Assembly (NCBI RefSeq): GCF_006715085.1
Contig: NZ_VFMM01000004.1
Coordinates: forward strand, 186,001 to 250,000
Length of the DNA: 64,000 bases
Direction of reading: 5' to 3'
Source: Kribbella jejuensis
Lineage (GTDB): Bacteria > Actinomycetota > Actinomycetes > Propionibacteriales > Kribbellaceae
Position 1 is the stretch's first letter; every line of letters starts with the position of its first letter. The translations under genes were made by a program, and so were the position numbers. Shown piece by piece: positions 1-8,176 of the stretch. The notes under the pieces were generated by a model that worked only from the letters and a program-made list of their open reading frames with translations, had not been told where the DNA came from and searched no databases.

Positions 1-377
1 TGAATGTTCGCCAGCACGGCCGCGAGCGAGACCACGGCCAACGCCGTCGCGAGCACCCCACCCGTCGCCAACCCCGCGGCGCGAAGCCCGCGTGTCCGCA
101 CGAACTCTCGCCAGACCATCACCCCGAGCACCACGAGCACGGCGAGCAAAGCCGCAGCGAGCGCGGCCTTCGCAATGTGGTACCGGAACCAGTAGTCGAC
201 CACCCGCTGCATCCCCGGATCGAACGCCCGCTCCCCCGAACTCCAGTACGCCATGAACTCACCGCGGAAGGTACCGGCGAGCCGCCGCTCACTCCCCAGA
301 TCGTCGGGCGCCCCGAGGCCCGGTACGACGACGAACGCGACGATCAACCCCACCGCCAGCAAGGCAAGCCTCTTCAT
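1..377 (-). CDS. Membrane protein of unknown function, 3' end beyond the window
   Basis: The frame opens with ATG at 377 (MKRLALLAVGLIVAF...) and stays open to base 1, so the C-terminus is missing. The first 22 residues form a signal peptide or first membrane helix. A soluble stretch follows with a Trp/Tyr-rich patch (MAYWSSGERAF, VVDYWFRYH), then hydrophobic helices at about residues 70-90 and 100-125. I do not recognise the family. It is transcribed away from the VIT1-type gene, whose stop lies 70 bp upstream on the same strand. Confidence 0.6.
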   Translation of the reverse strand, partial: MKRLALLAVGLIVAFVVVPGLGAPDDLGSERRLAGTFRGEFMAYWSSGERAFDPGMQRVVDYWFRYHIAKAALAAALLAVLVVLGVMVWREFVRTRGLRAAGLATGGVLATALAVVSLAAVLANI

Positions 378-447
378 GCCGCACAACCTAGGCGCGCGGC
401 CGGCCCAGGACCATCACGCCGGGGCGATATCTGAGGTAGCGCGGGCG

Positions 448-1173
448 CTACCCGACTCCAGGTCCGACCAGGGTTCCGACGAAGTACGTGAGGCCGGCCG
501 CGGCGGCGCCGAGGAGCAGCTGACGGAGGCCGGAGTACCACCAGGAGCGGCTGGTGACGCGCGAAACCACGGCGCCACAGACGAACAGCGCCGTCAGCGA
601 AAAGATCAGCGACGGGATGACGCTGCCGGCGCCGAACAGGTAGGGCGCCAGCGGGATGAAGGCACCGATCCCGAAACAGATGAAGGACGAGGCGGCCGCG
701 AGCAGCGGGTTCGGCAGGTCGGAGGGGTCGATACCGAGCTCTTCGCGGACGTGCTCCTCGAGGGCCTGGTCGGGGTCGGCGTGGAACTGTTTGGCGACCT
801 TGCTGGCCAGGTCCGGGTCGAGGCCCTTCGCCCGGTAGGTCTCGGCGAGCTCGATCTCCTCGTCGATCGGGTGCTTGCGGATCTCGGAGCGCTCGATCTC
901 GATCTCGGCGTGCGCGAGCTCGCGCTGGGACGCGACCGAGGTGTACTCCCCCGCCGCCATCGAGAACGCGCCCGCAGCCAGCCCGGCGAGCCCGGCCAGC
1001 ACGATCAGCTTCGACCCCGAGTGCGTACCGCCGTCCATGCCGGCGATCAGCGCGAAGTTCGAGACCAGCCCGTCCATCGCCCCGAACACAGCCGGCCGCA
1101 GCCACCCGCCGTTCACATCACGGTGGGTATGGTCCCCGTGGTGCTCGGGCGAGACTGCAGGTGTTTCGCTCAC
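448..1173 (-). CDS. VIT1/CCC1-family metal transporter
   Basis: 241 aa. The protein has a His-rich N-terminus (HHGDHTH), two membrane helices at about 25-75, a charged cytosolic segment at about 78-145 rich in Glu (ERSEIRKHPIDEEIELAE), then three helices to the C-terminus. Five helices with a Glu-rich metal-binding loop after helix 2 is the VIT1/CCC1 layout. The family moves Fe(II) or Mn(II) out of the cytosol, into vacuoles in plants and yeast; the bacterial substrate is inferred. The GTG start overlaps the lgt stop (GTGA), so the two are probably cotranscribed and translationally coupled. Confidence 0.85.
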   Translation of the reverse strand: MSETPAVSPEHHGDHTHRDVNGGWLRPAVFGAMDGLVSNFALIAGMDGGTHSGSKLIVLAGLAGLAAGAFSMAAGEYTSVASQRELAHAEIEIERSEIRKHPIDEEIELAETYRAKGLDPDLASKVAKQFHADPDQALEEHVREELGIDPSDLPNPLLAAASSFICFGIGAFIPLAPYLFGAGSVIPSLIFSLTALFVCGAVVSRVTSRSWWYSGLRQLLLGAAAAGLTYFVGTLVGPGVG

Positions 1174-2504
1174 TTCAACCGCGGACCGGTGGGGTGCGTG
1201 GGCGCAGGAGTGTCCGGTTGCGCCTCGGCAGCCGGTCCTCCGGCCGGCTCCGCCGAGGCGGTTCGCTGGGAAGCTCCAGTCTCCGTGCCGGAGGTCGCGG
1301 GCGCGTCGCCGCCGCCGTCAGTCCCACCGTCGGCCGCCCGGTCACCCGCGTGGTCCGTCACCCGGTCATCCGCGGGGTCCGTCGCCCGGTCACCCGCGCG
1401 GTCCGTCACTCGGTCACCCGCGCCGTCGGCTGCCCGGTCACCCGCGCGGTCCGTCACTCGGTCACCCGCGCCGTCGGCTGCCCGGTCACCCGCGTGGTCC
1501 GTCGCCAGGTCACCCGCGGGGTCCATCACCCGGTCACCGGCGCGGTCCGTCGCCCGGTCACCGGCGCGGTCCGTCGTCGGGTCACCCGCGCCGTCGGCCG
1601 TGCTGTCGGCGTCCGGGGTGGTTGCGGCTGAGGTTCCGGGCTTGGGCTCGCCGGCGGCGGCGCCGGTGCTGATGTCTTCCTGCCCCGGGCGTGTGCGGGC
1701 GCTGATGACGAAGGCGATCACGGCGAGGACGAACAGGATCAGGGCGGTCCATACGTTCAGGCGGAGGCCGAGGAAGTGGTTCACGGTGTCGATCCGCATG
1801 TTCTCGATCCAGGCGCGCCCGGCGGTGTACGCCGCGACGTACAGGAAGAACGCCCGGCCGTGACCGAGCTTGAAGCGCCGGTCGACGATCAGCAGCAGCC
1901 CGACCACGCCGAGGTTCCAGACGGCTTCGTACAGGAACGTCGGGTGGAAGGTGGCGAAGTCGGCGTACCCGTCCGGGCGGTGCTCCGGCGAGATCTCCAG
2001 GCCCCACGGCTTGGTGGTCGGCCGGCCGAACAGCTCCTGGTTGAAGTAGTTCCCGAACCGGCCGAAGATCTGCGCCAGCGCGATCCCCGGCGCCATCGCG
2101 TCCGCGACCGCCAGGAACGGCACCTTGGCCCGCCGGCAGGCGATCCAGGCGCCGAGCGCGCCGAACCCGACCGCGCCCCAGATCCCCAGGCCGCCGTGCC
2201 AGATTTTCAGCGCGTCGATCGGGTGCTTGCCGGCGCCGAAGTACAGCTCGGCGTCGGTGACCACGTGGTAGATCCGGGCGCCGACCAGCCCGAACGGGAT
2301 CGCCCAGAACATGATGTCGGCGAGCACCGGCGCCGAGCCGCCGCGGGCCACCCAGCGACGGCGGCCGAGCCAGTAGCCGGCGAAGATGCCGGCCAGGATG
2401 CACAGCGCGTACGCACGGATCGGCAGGCCGAGGACGTGCCAGACGCCCTGGCTCGGGCTGGGGATGAACGCCGGCACACCCACGGCAAGACTCAGACTAG
2501 ACAT
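1170..2504 (-). CDS. lgt: Prolipoprotein diacylglyceryl transferase with a repeat tail
   Basis: 444 aa. Lgt transfers diacylglycerol from phosphatidylglycerol to the lipobox Cys of prolipoproteins at the membrane. The catalytic core is residues 1 to about 285, with seven predicted helices and the signature GRFGNYFNQELFGRP; a conserved HGGLGIWG stretch lies upstream. Typical Lgt proteins are 260-330 aa. Here a hydrophilic tail of about 150 residues is dominated by about eleven octapeptide repeats (AGDRxxDx), then a Pro/Ala-rich end. It lies between the DsbA-like gene and the VIT-type transporter on the same strand, downstream of trpA, a common actinobacterial order. ATG start at 2504. Confidence 0.95.
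   Translation of the reverse strand: MSSLSLAVGVPAFIPSPSQGVWHVLGLPIRAYALCILAGIFAGYWLGRRRWVARGGSAPVLADIMFWAIPFGLVGARIYHVVTDAELYFGAGKHPIDALKIWHGGLGIWGAVGFGALGAWIACRRAKVPFLAVADAMAPGIALAQIFGRFGNYFNQELFGRPTTKPWGLEISPEHRPDGYADFATFHPTFLYEAVWNLGVVGLLLIVDRRFKLGHGRAFFLYVAAYTAGRAWIENMRIDTVNHFLGLRLNVWTALILFVLAVIAFVISARTRPGQEDISTGAAAGEPKPGTSAATTPDADSTADGAGDPTTDRAGDRATDRAGDRVMDPAGDLATDHAGDRAADGAGDRVTDRAGDRAADGAGDRVTDRAGDRATDPADDRVTDHAGDRAADGGTDGGGDAPATSGTETGASQRTASAEPAGGPAAEAQPDTPAPTHPTGPRLK
1322..1605 (-). repeat. Octapeptide-coding tandem repeat at the 3' end of lgt
   Basis: About eleven 24-bp units encode AGDR(A/V)(T/A)D(R/G/H/P). On the plus strand the units read as variations of GGTCACCCGCGCGGTCCGTC. 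Units are imperfect but in phase, so length changes would keep the frame. The encoded tail is highly charged (Asp/Arg alternation) and probably extended or disordered. Boundaries are approximate. Confidence 0.85.
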
Positions 2505-2555
2505 GGCAAGGGGGAACGCTACTCGACCTGGCAGGGCAGGACCACAAACGCACGG

Positions 2556-3245
2556 TCACGATGCAGCCTCAGCCGCGGCCTTCTGCAGGCCTTCAGGTGT
2601 CAACTGGTCGGTCGGCAGTTGCTTGCCGTCCACGTACACGGTCGGCGTACCGGTGACTCCCCGATCGTCGGCGGCCTTGTTCACGGACTCGAGCCAGCCC
2701 GCGTAGGTGTTGTCCTGCAGCGCCTGCTGGTACTTCGCGTCGCCGACGCCGAGCTGCTTGCCGAGCTCGATCAGTTGGTCCGAGGTCCAGGACTTCGAGA
2801 AGTCGCCGTACAGCTCGTCGACGAAGCTGAGCGCCTTGCCGTTCGCGGCCGCGGCGGCGAACGCGTTCGCCAGCCGCGGCGAGGAGTCAGGGTTCACGAA
2901 CTGCAGCGGCCAGTACGTGAGCGTGGCCGTACCGTCCTCGACGAGCTTGTCGATGGTCGCGCCGCTGTCCTTCTCGAACTCCGCGCAGTGCGGGCAGCGG
3001 AAGTCCAGGTACAGGTCGATGTTCACCTTCGCGCCGGCCTTGCCGACCGTGACGCCCTTGCCGGAGGTCCCGGGACCGGTGATGACGGCCGGTTCGGTGC
3101 GGCCGGTCGAGGCCACCTCGACCTTGGAGTGCCCGCGGTAGTACTGCACGCCGACGCCGGCGCCGAGCGCCAGCACCAGGACGATCACCACGACGATGCC
3201 CGGTGCGACCCGGCGCTTCTGCTGCAACGTACTGGTACTGCTCAC
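2556..3245 (-). CDS. Membrane-anchored DsbA-like thiol oxidoreductase
   Basis: 229 aa. An N-terminal anchor at about residues 14-35 (VAPGIVVVIVLVLALGAG) is followed by a thioredoxin-fold DsbA-like domain with active site CPHC (in LDFRCPHCAEFE) and the cis-Pro loop GTPTVYVDG near the C-terminus. The inserted helical region between them is DsbA-like. It probably oxidises or isomerises disulfides in exported proteins. I chose the GTG at 3245 because it overlaps the TGA of the MauE-like gene (GTGA). An upstream extension is open but lies entirely inside that gene. Confidence 0.88.
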   Translation of the reverse strand: MSSTSTLQQKRRVAPGIVVVIVLVLALGAGVGVQYYRGHSKVEVASTGRTEPAVITGPGTSGKGVTVGKAGAKVNIDLYLDFRCPHCAEFEKDSGATIDKLVEDGTATLTYWPLQFVNPDSSPRLANAFAAAAANGKALSFVDELYGDFSKSWTSDQLIELGKQLGVGDAKYQQALQDNTYAGWLESVNKAADDRGVTGTPTVYVDGKQLPTDQLTPEGLQKAAAEAAS

Positions 3246-3712
3246 GACGCGGTGACTCCTTGTGGTTCCGGTACGACGGCAAACTTGGAAACGGGGTACA
3301 GCCAGAGCCATCCGGCCAGCATCAGCAGGCCGAGATCCCGGAGGATCTCCTGCAGGTACTTCGTCTGTCCCGGCGCGACCTGACCGCCGCCACCGAAGCA
3401 GCCGCAGTCGATCGACAGCCCGCGGGCCCAGGCGGACGCCACGGCCACGATGAACATGATCATGAAAACACCCGCGGCCGCCGCGGACGCCCGGACACCG
3501 AAGCCGACGACCAACAGCAACCCGATCGCGATCTCCAGGAACGGCAGGCCCCAGCCGACCGGCTCGACCAACGACGACGGCAGCAGCTCGTACGCGCGGA
3601 CCGCCTGGGCGGCGGTCTCCGGATCGGTCACCTTCAACGCACCGGCGACCAGCATCACGGCGCCGAGCACGAGCCGCGCCCCCAGTGAGAGCCACGGGAA
3701 CCATGCCCTCAC
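3242..3712 (-). CDS. MauE/DoxX-family membrane protein
   Basis: 156 aa with four predicted helices (about 8-27, 50-70, 75-95, 125-143). The motif SIDCGCFGGGG, a Cys pair in a Gly-rich loop, is typical of the MauE branch (PF07291). MauE supports disulfide formation in methylamine dehydrogenase maturation. In actinobacteria such proteins often pair with DsbA-like proteins, as here, where the two overlap by 4 bp. A role in passing electrons from the DsbA partner to the quinone pool is an inference. Confidence 0.85.
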   Translation of the reverse strand: MRAWFPWLSLGARLVLGAVMLVAGALKVTDPETAAQAVRAYELLPSSLVEPVGWGLPFLEIAIGLLLVVGFGVRASAAAAGVFMIMFIVAVASAWARGLSIDCGCFGGGGQVAPGQTKYLQEILRDLGLLMLAGWLWLYPVSKFAVVPEPQGVTAS

Positions 3713-4365
3713 TGGTTCTCCTCGACCAGCTTCCCGAAGTCGTGCACCAGGTCACCGATCGCGGCGTTCGACAACCAGATCACGGTCGCCTTGTCGTTCT
3801 TGCCGAAGCCGATCACCTGCGCGCCGTGACCGACCTCGTACCCGCCCGAGGGCAGCTTCTGCATCCCCTCGACCGGTACGCCGACCGCTTTCGCAATGTC
3901 CTTGATCGACGTCAGCGAACCGGTCAGCCCGACGAACGACGGGTCGAAGCGGTCCAGGTACTTCCGGATCACCGGCCCGGTGTCCCGGGCCGGGTCGGTG
4001 GTGATGAACAGCATCTGGATCTGGTTCTGCACCGACTTGTCCAGCTTGGTGAGCGCGGACGCCACGTCGGCCATCACGGTCGGGCACACGTCCGGGCAGT
4101 TCGTGTACCCGAAGAACACCAGCGTGACCGGCTTCTTGGTCGACGTGACCAGGTTGAACGGGTTCCCGTCGGTGTCGGTCAAGGTGGCCGCGGGCATCGA
4201 GTACGGCCGGTCGAGGGTGGCACCGCGCAACCCGTTCGGATCCTGGCTGCTCCGGATGATCGCCCCGCCGGGGTTGTCCGCCTTCTCCTGATTGCCACTG
4301 CAGCCCGCGAGGGCGAGCAGAGCCACCGCCGCCATCAACAGGGCAGCGTTCCTGGTTCGACTCAC
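3709..4365 (-). CDS. SCO1/SenC-family lipoprotein
   Basis: 218 aa. A lipobox (LLALAGCSG) ends the signal peptide at about residue 22. The thioredoxin-like domain carries the copper-binding CPDVC in FFGYTNCPDVCPTV and a later His in GGYEVGHGAQV, the C-x3-C plus His set of SCO1 proteins. SCO proteins deliver copper to the CuA site of cytochrome c oxidase or act as thiol reductases. The 3' end overlaps the MauE-like start (ATGA). The start is GTG, 7 bp after the trpA stop, so it may be a tail gene of the trp transcript. Confidence 0.9.
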   Translation of the reverse strand: MSRTRNAALLMAAVALLALAGCSGNQEKADNPGGAIIRSSQDPNGLRGATLDRPYSMPAATLTDTDGNPFNLVTSTKKPVTLVFFGYTNCPDVCPTVMADVASALTKLDKSVQNQIQMLFITTDPARDTGPVIRKYLDRFDPSFVGLTGSLTSIKDIAKAVGVPVEGMQKLPSGGYEVGHGAQVIGFGKNDKATVIWLSNAAIGDLVHDFGKLVEENQ

Positions 4366-4372
4366 GGGGCTA

Positions 4373-5194
4373 CTAACGAACGGGGAAGGTTCGGGGTTCC
4401 CGGCGGACGCCGGCGGACAGGTCTTCTGCCAGCGTGCGGACGCCGGTCGGGCCGTCGTCGCCGAGGGCGCGGACGAGGGCCGCGCCGACGATCACCGCGT
4501 CCGCGAATGCGCCGACGCCGGCCGCCTGGTCACCGTTGGAGATGCCCAGGCCGACGCCGACCGGCAGGCCGGTGGTGGCGTGCGTCCGGGCCACCAGCGG
4601 CGCCGCGAGGTCCGACGGCTTGTCCCGTGCGCCGGTGACACCCATCACAGCGGTCGCGTAGACGAAGCCGCGGCAGTTCGCCGTGGTCATCGCGATCCGG
4701 GTGTCGGTCGACGACGGCGAGACCAGGAACACCTTGTCCAGTTCGTGTTTGTCGGCGGCCGCGATCCACTCCGCACCCTCGTCCGGGATCAGGTCGGGCG
4801 TGATCAGGCCCGCTCCCCCGGCGGCGGCGAAGTCCGCGGCGAAGCGGTCCACGCCGTACCGCTCGATCGGGTTCCAGTACGTCATCACGAGCACCGGTAC
4901 GTCGGAGTACGCCGCGAGCTTCTCCACCGTGCTGAGCACGTCCCGGGTCCGCAGGCCGCCCGCGAGCGCGATCTCGGTGGCCCGCTGGATCGTCACGCCG
5001 TCCATCACCGGGTCGCTGTACGGCAGGCCGAGCTCGATCACGTCGGCGCCGCCGTCGACGAGCGCCTTCAGCCCGTCGAGCGCACCGTCGTACGTCGGGA
5101 AACCGGCCGGCAGGTACCCGACGAAGGCCGCCCGGTGTTCGCCGTTCGCCTTCCGGATCGCGGCCCCGGCGTTGCCCAGGGCAACCTCGCTCAT
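4373..5194 (-). CDS. trpA: Tryptophan synthase alpha chain
   Basis: 273 aa. TrpA cleaves indole-3-glycerol phosphate to indole and glyceraldehyde-3-phosphate. Visible family motifs are GYLPAGFPTYDG, the catalytic Asp segment ELGLPYSDPVMDG, LITPDLIPDEGAEW, and the phosphate-binding GVGLGISNGDQA. ATG at 5194 overlaps the trpB TGA (ATGA), which supports equal synthesis of the alpha2beta2 complex. Confidence 0.98.
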   Translation of the reverse strand: MSEVALGNAGAAIRKANGEHRAAFVGYLPAGFPTYDGALDGLKALVDGGADVIELGLPYSDPVMDGVTIQRATEIALAGGLRTRDVLSTVEKLAAYSDVPVLVMTYWNPIERYGVDRFAADFAAAGGAGLITPDLIPDEGAEWIAAADKHELDKVFLVSPSSTDTRIAMTTANCRGFVYATAVMGVTGARDKPSDLAAPLVARTHATTGLPVGVGLGISNGDQAAGVGAFADAVIVGAALVRALGDDGPTGVRTLAEDLSAGVRREPRTFPVR

Positions 5195-6399
5195 TCCCCG
5201 GATCCCTTCTCGGCCAGCCCGAACCAGGTCGCGGCCGTGTCCATGTCCTTGTCGCCACGGCCCGACAGGTTCACCAGGATGGTTGCCTCCGGCCCCAGTT
5301 CCTTGGCGACGTCGAGCGCGCCCGCGACCGCGTGTGCTGACTCGATCGCCGGGATGATGCCCTCGGTCCGGGACAGCAGCCGGAAAGCGTCCATCGCCTC
5401 GGCGTCGGTCTTCGGCCAGTACTTCGCCCGGCCGGTCTCGGCCAGCCACGAGTGCTCCGGCCCGACGCCCGGATAGTCCAGCCCGGCCGAGATCGAGTGC
5501 GACTCGATCGTCTGCCCGTCGTCGTCCTGCAGCAGGAACGACCGCGCACCGTGCAGTACGCCGACCTGCCCGGCGCTGATCGTCGCCGCGTGCCGGCCGG
5601 TCTCGAACCCGTCGCCGCCCGGCTCCACGCCGTACAGCTTCACGTCCTCGTCACCGATGAACGCGGTGAACAGACCGATCGCGTTCGATCCGCCGCCGAC
5701 GGCGGCGACCGCGGCGTCCGGCAGTTTGCCGGTCAGCTCGAGCGTCTGGGCCCGCGCCTCGTCGCCGATGCCGCGGACGAAGTCGCGCACCATCGCCGGG
5801 AACGGGTGCGAACCGGCCGCCGTCCCGAGGATGTAGTGGGTCTTGTCGACGCTGGCGACCCAGTCGCGGAGCGCGTCGTTGATCGCGTCCTTGAGCGTCC
5901 GGCTGCCGGTCTTGACCGCGATCACCTCGGCGCCGAGCAGCTTCATCCGGGCCACGTTGAGGGCCTGCCGCTCGGTGTCGACCTCGCCCATGTAGACCAC
6001 GCATTCGAGGCCCAGGTACGCGCAGGCGGTCGCGGTGGCGACACCGTGCTGGCCGGCGCCGGTCTCGGCGATCACCCGCGGCTTGCCCATCCGCTTGGTC
6101 AGCAGCGCCTGGCCGATCGCGTTCCGGATCTTGTGCGCGCCGGTGTGGTTCAGGTCCTCGCGCTTCAGCAGGATCCGCGCACCGGCCACGTCCGACAGCC
6201 GGGTCGCGTCGTACAGCAGGCTCGGGGCGCCGATGTACTCGCGCAGCATCCGCTCGAACTCATCGGTGAACTCACGATCGGCCATGGCTTCGCGCCAGGC
6301 AGTGGTGAGCTCGTCGAGCGGCGCGATCAGCGCCTCCGGCATGAACCTGCCGCCGAAACGGCCGAAGTGCCCGAACTGGTCGGGCAGCACAGTAGACAT
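5191..6399 (-). CDS. trpB: Tryptophan synthase beta chain
   Basis: 402 aa, the usual length. PLP-dependent condensation of indole with serine. The PLP lysine lies in LNHTGAHKIRNAIG, the phosphate-binding loop is GGGSNAIG, and the indole-site Glu is in AETGAGQHG. Start ATG at 6399, preceded by GGAAGG on the coding strand. The 78-bp gap from trpC is the longest within the trp run and shows no convincing leader peptide or attenuator. Confidence 0.98.
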   Translation of the reverse strand: MSTVLPDQFGHFGRFGGRFMPEALIAPLDELTTAWREAMADREFTDEFERMLREYIGAPSLLYDATRLSDVAGARILLKREDLNHTGAHKIRNAIGQALLTKRMGKPRVIAETGAGQHGVATATACAYLGLECVVYMGEVDTERQALNVARMKLLGAEVIAVKTGSRTLKDAINDALRDWVASVDKTHYILGTAAGSHPFPAMVRDFVRGIGDEARAQTLELTGKLPDAAVAAVGGGSNAIGLFTAFIGDEDVKLYGVEPGGDGFETGRHAATISAGQVGVLHGARSFLLQDDDGQTIESHSISAGLDYPGVGPEHSWLAETGRAKYWPKTDAEAMDAFRLLSRTEGIIPAIESAHAVAGALDVAKELGPEATILVNLSGRGDKDMDTAATWFGLAEKGSGE

Positions 6400-6477
6400 C
6401 CGACAAAACCTTCCAAGCCCGGCCCGTACAGCGCGGGAGAGTCTCTGTCCCGAACCGTTTGGACCGGACGGGAAGTA

Positions 6478-7284
6478 CTAGTGCCGCTGCTGGATGGCGG
6501 GGTGCGATCCGGCGGCGACGAGGTCGGCGACCGAGGCGCGGGGATCGCGGCCGGTCACCAGGGTTTCACCGACGAGGACGACATCGGCCCCGGCGCGCGC
6601 GAACTCGATTACATCATGCGGGCCGCGGACACCGGACTCCGCCACCCGGACCAGCTCGGTCGGGATCGTCGGCGCGACCCGGGCGAAGGTGTCCCGGTCG
6701 ACCTCGAGGGTCTTCAGGTTCCGGTTGTTCACGCCGATGAGCTGGGCGCCGGCGTCCACCGCACGCCGCGTCTCCTCCTCGTCGTGCACCTCGACCAGCG
6801 GGCACAGCCCGATCGACTGGGCCCGCTCGATCAGCGAGACCAGCGCCTCCTGCTCCAGCGCCGCCGCGATCAGCAGCACCATGTCGGCGCCGGCCGCCCG
6901 CGCCTCCCAGAGCTGGTACGACGAGACGATGAAGTCCTTGCGCAGCACCGGTACGTCGACCCGGCCGCGGACCGCCCGCAGGTCGTCCAGGCTGCCGTTG
7001 AACCGGCGTTCCTCGGTCAGCACCGAGATCGCCGCGGCGCCACCGAGCTCGTACTCCCCGGCCAGCGCGGCCGGGTCGGTGATCTCGGCCAACTCGCCCT
7101 TGGACGGGCTGGACCGCTTCACCTCCGCGATCACCGCGATCCCGTCGCCACGGAACACCGGCATCGGGTCCTTCGCGTCGGGCTTGCGCTGGGCCTCGAG
7201 CTTCAGGTCGTCCAGGCTGACCCGCGCCTGGCGCTCCGCGAGGTCCTCCCGGACCCCCGCGAGAATGTCGTCAAGCACAGTCAT
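6478..7284 (-). CDS. trpC: Indole-3-glycerol phosphate synthase
   Basis: 268 aa, monofunctional. It converts CdRP to indole-3-glycerol phosphate. Motifs: KRSSPSKGELAEI (substrate lysine), VLRKDFIVSSYQLWEAR, VNNRNLKTLEVD and ESGVRGPHDV. Start ATG at 7284 (MTVLDDIL). No fused TrpF domain is present, so phosphoribosylanthranilate isomerase must come from elsewhere, most likely the PriA-type HisA at 38 kb. Confidence 0.97.
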   Translation of the reverse strand: MTVLDDILAGVREDLAERQARVSLDDLKLEAQRKPDAKDPMPVFRGDGIAVIAEVKRSSPSKGELAEITDPAALAGEYELGGAAAISVLTEERRFNGSLDDLRAVRGRVDVPVLRKDFIVSSYQLWEARAAGADMVLLIAAALEQEALVSLIERAQSIGLCPLVEVHDEEETRRAVDAGAQLIGVNNRNLKTLEVDRDTFARVAPTIPTELVRVAESGVRGPHDVIEFARAGADVVLVGETLVTGRDPRASVADLVAAGSHPAIQQRH

Positions 7285-7297
7285 GTCCGTCCGCCCT

Positions 7298-7570
7298 TCA
7301 GTGGTGGCCGTCGGTCGGGACCCCGAAGCCCAGCAGCTGCAGCACCTTGCCGGCCAGCGCACCGAGCACTGCGATACCGACAGAGATCCAGAACAGCACC
7401 CAGTTCGGGCCGAGCACCATCGCGATGGCACCGATCGTGAAGGCGATCAGCACGATCGCCACCGCGGTCCACGCCGCCGGGCTGTTGCCGTGCAGATCGT
7501 GCGGTGCTCCATCCTCGGTCTGTGCAGCCTCGACCCGGCTTGCCCCTTGGTCCGCCACCGTATTGTCCAT
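7298..7570 (-). CDS. HGxxPAAW-type small membrane protein of the trp cluster
   Basis: 90 aa. The short N-terminus carries HGNSPAAW, the signature that names a small actinobacterial family usually found beside trpC/trpE. Two helices follow (about 33-55, 58-80) and a His-rich end (TDGHH). ATG at 7570 was preferred over an upstream open start because AGGAGGAG lies 12 nt before it. Function unknown. Position suggests a role near, but not necessarily in, tryptophan synthesis. Confidence 0.85.
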   Translation of the reverse strand: MDNTVADQGASRVEAAQTEDGAPHDLHGNSPAAWTAVAIVLIAFTIGAIAMVLGPNWVLFWISVGIAVLGALAGKVLQLLGFGVPTDGHH

Positions 7571-7626
7571 AGTTGGCGCCACTCCTCCTCTGTGTCCCGT
7601 CCTATTGTGGCGGTAGCCCGCCGCGA

Positions 7627-8169
7627 TCAGAGAGTCGGGTCCTCCCCGGCGTCGATCGCCTTCCACTGATCGGCTCCATGATCCGAACCCGCGGCGGCCG
7701 GATCACGCTCGTAGCGCTGCGTCGCCCGCCGCCACCGCTGGGCAGTCAGCACGGTGATCAGCCCCGCCACAACCAGCGCCAGGCCGCCGCCCAGCGCGAA
7801 CCAGGGCGCCGCGCCGAGAGACTGGGTCACCTTGTCGGCCAGCACATCACTCAACTCGGGCCGCAGCCGGCTCAACTCAGGGCCATCGGGCCGGACGCTC
7901 AACGAGACGGCGATCGCCGCGACCCCGAGCAGCACCACCAGACCGCCCAGAACTCTCCGCAGCGCCGTTCCGGCGAGCTTCATCACCACGACAGCCACGA
8001 CCGCGGCGAGTGCGAGGGTGACGGGCGCCTTGGTGATCGTGTAGCCGTTGAAGTCGACCACGGGCCGCCCGTTGCCGGGATCGGCCGACACCCAGGTCAG
8101 GTAGCCGGACAGCCCCAGCAGCACCAGCGCCACCACCGCGAGCAGGTCGACCAGCCGTTGGGGTCTCAT
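7627..8169 (-). CDS. Trp-operon-associated membrane protein (TIGR02234-like)
   Basis: 180 aa with about four helices (10-30, 50-70, 75-95, 130-150) and a charged C-terminal tail. Its location directly after trpE, length and helix pattern match the Trp_oprn_chp family, whose role is unknown. ATG at 8169 (MRPQRLVDLL) has GAGGG 5-6 nt upstream inside the trpE end. A GTG at 8187 is an alternative. Confidence 0.85.
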   Translation of the reverse strand: MRPQRLVDLLAVVALVLLGLSGYLTWVSADPGNGRPVVDFNGYTITKAPVTLALAAVVAVVVMKLAGTALRRVLGGLVVLLGVAAIAVSLSVRPDGPELSRLRPELSDVLADKVTQSLGAAPWFALGGGLALVVAGLITVLTAQRWRRATQRYERDPAAAGSDHGADQWKAIDAGEDPTL

Positions 8170-8176
8170 ACGTCCC

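Noticed and set aside
1322..1605. CRISPR-like repeat array
   Set aside because: The repeats are contiguous 24-bp coding units without unique spacers.
253..1863. Long open frames antisense to the VIT-type gene and lgt
   Set aside because: They lie opposite genes with clear family motifs and encode Arg/Pro/Ala-rich low-complexity text, as expected from a GC-rich genome. The same applies to long antisense frames throughout the window.
6400..6477. Attenuator or leader peptide before trpB
   Set aside because: No short frame with Trp codons and no convincing alternative stem-loops; trpB follows trpC in the same operon.
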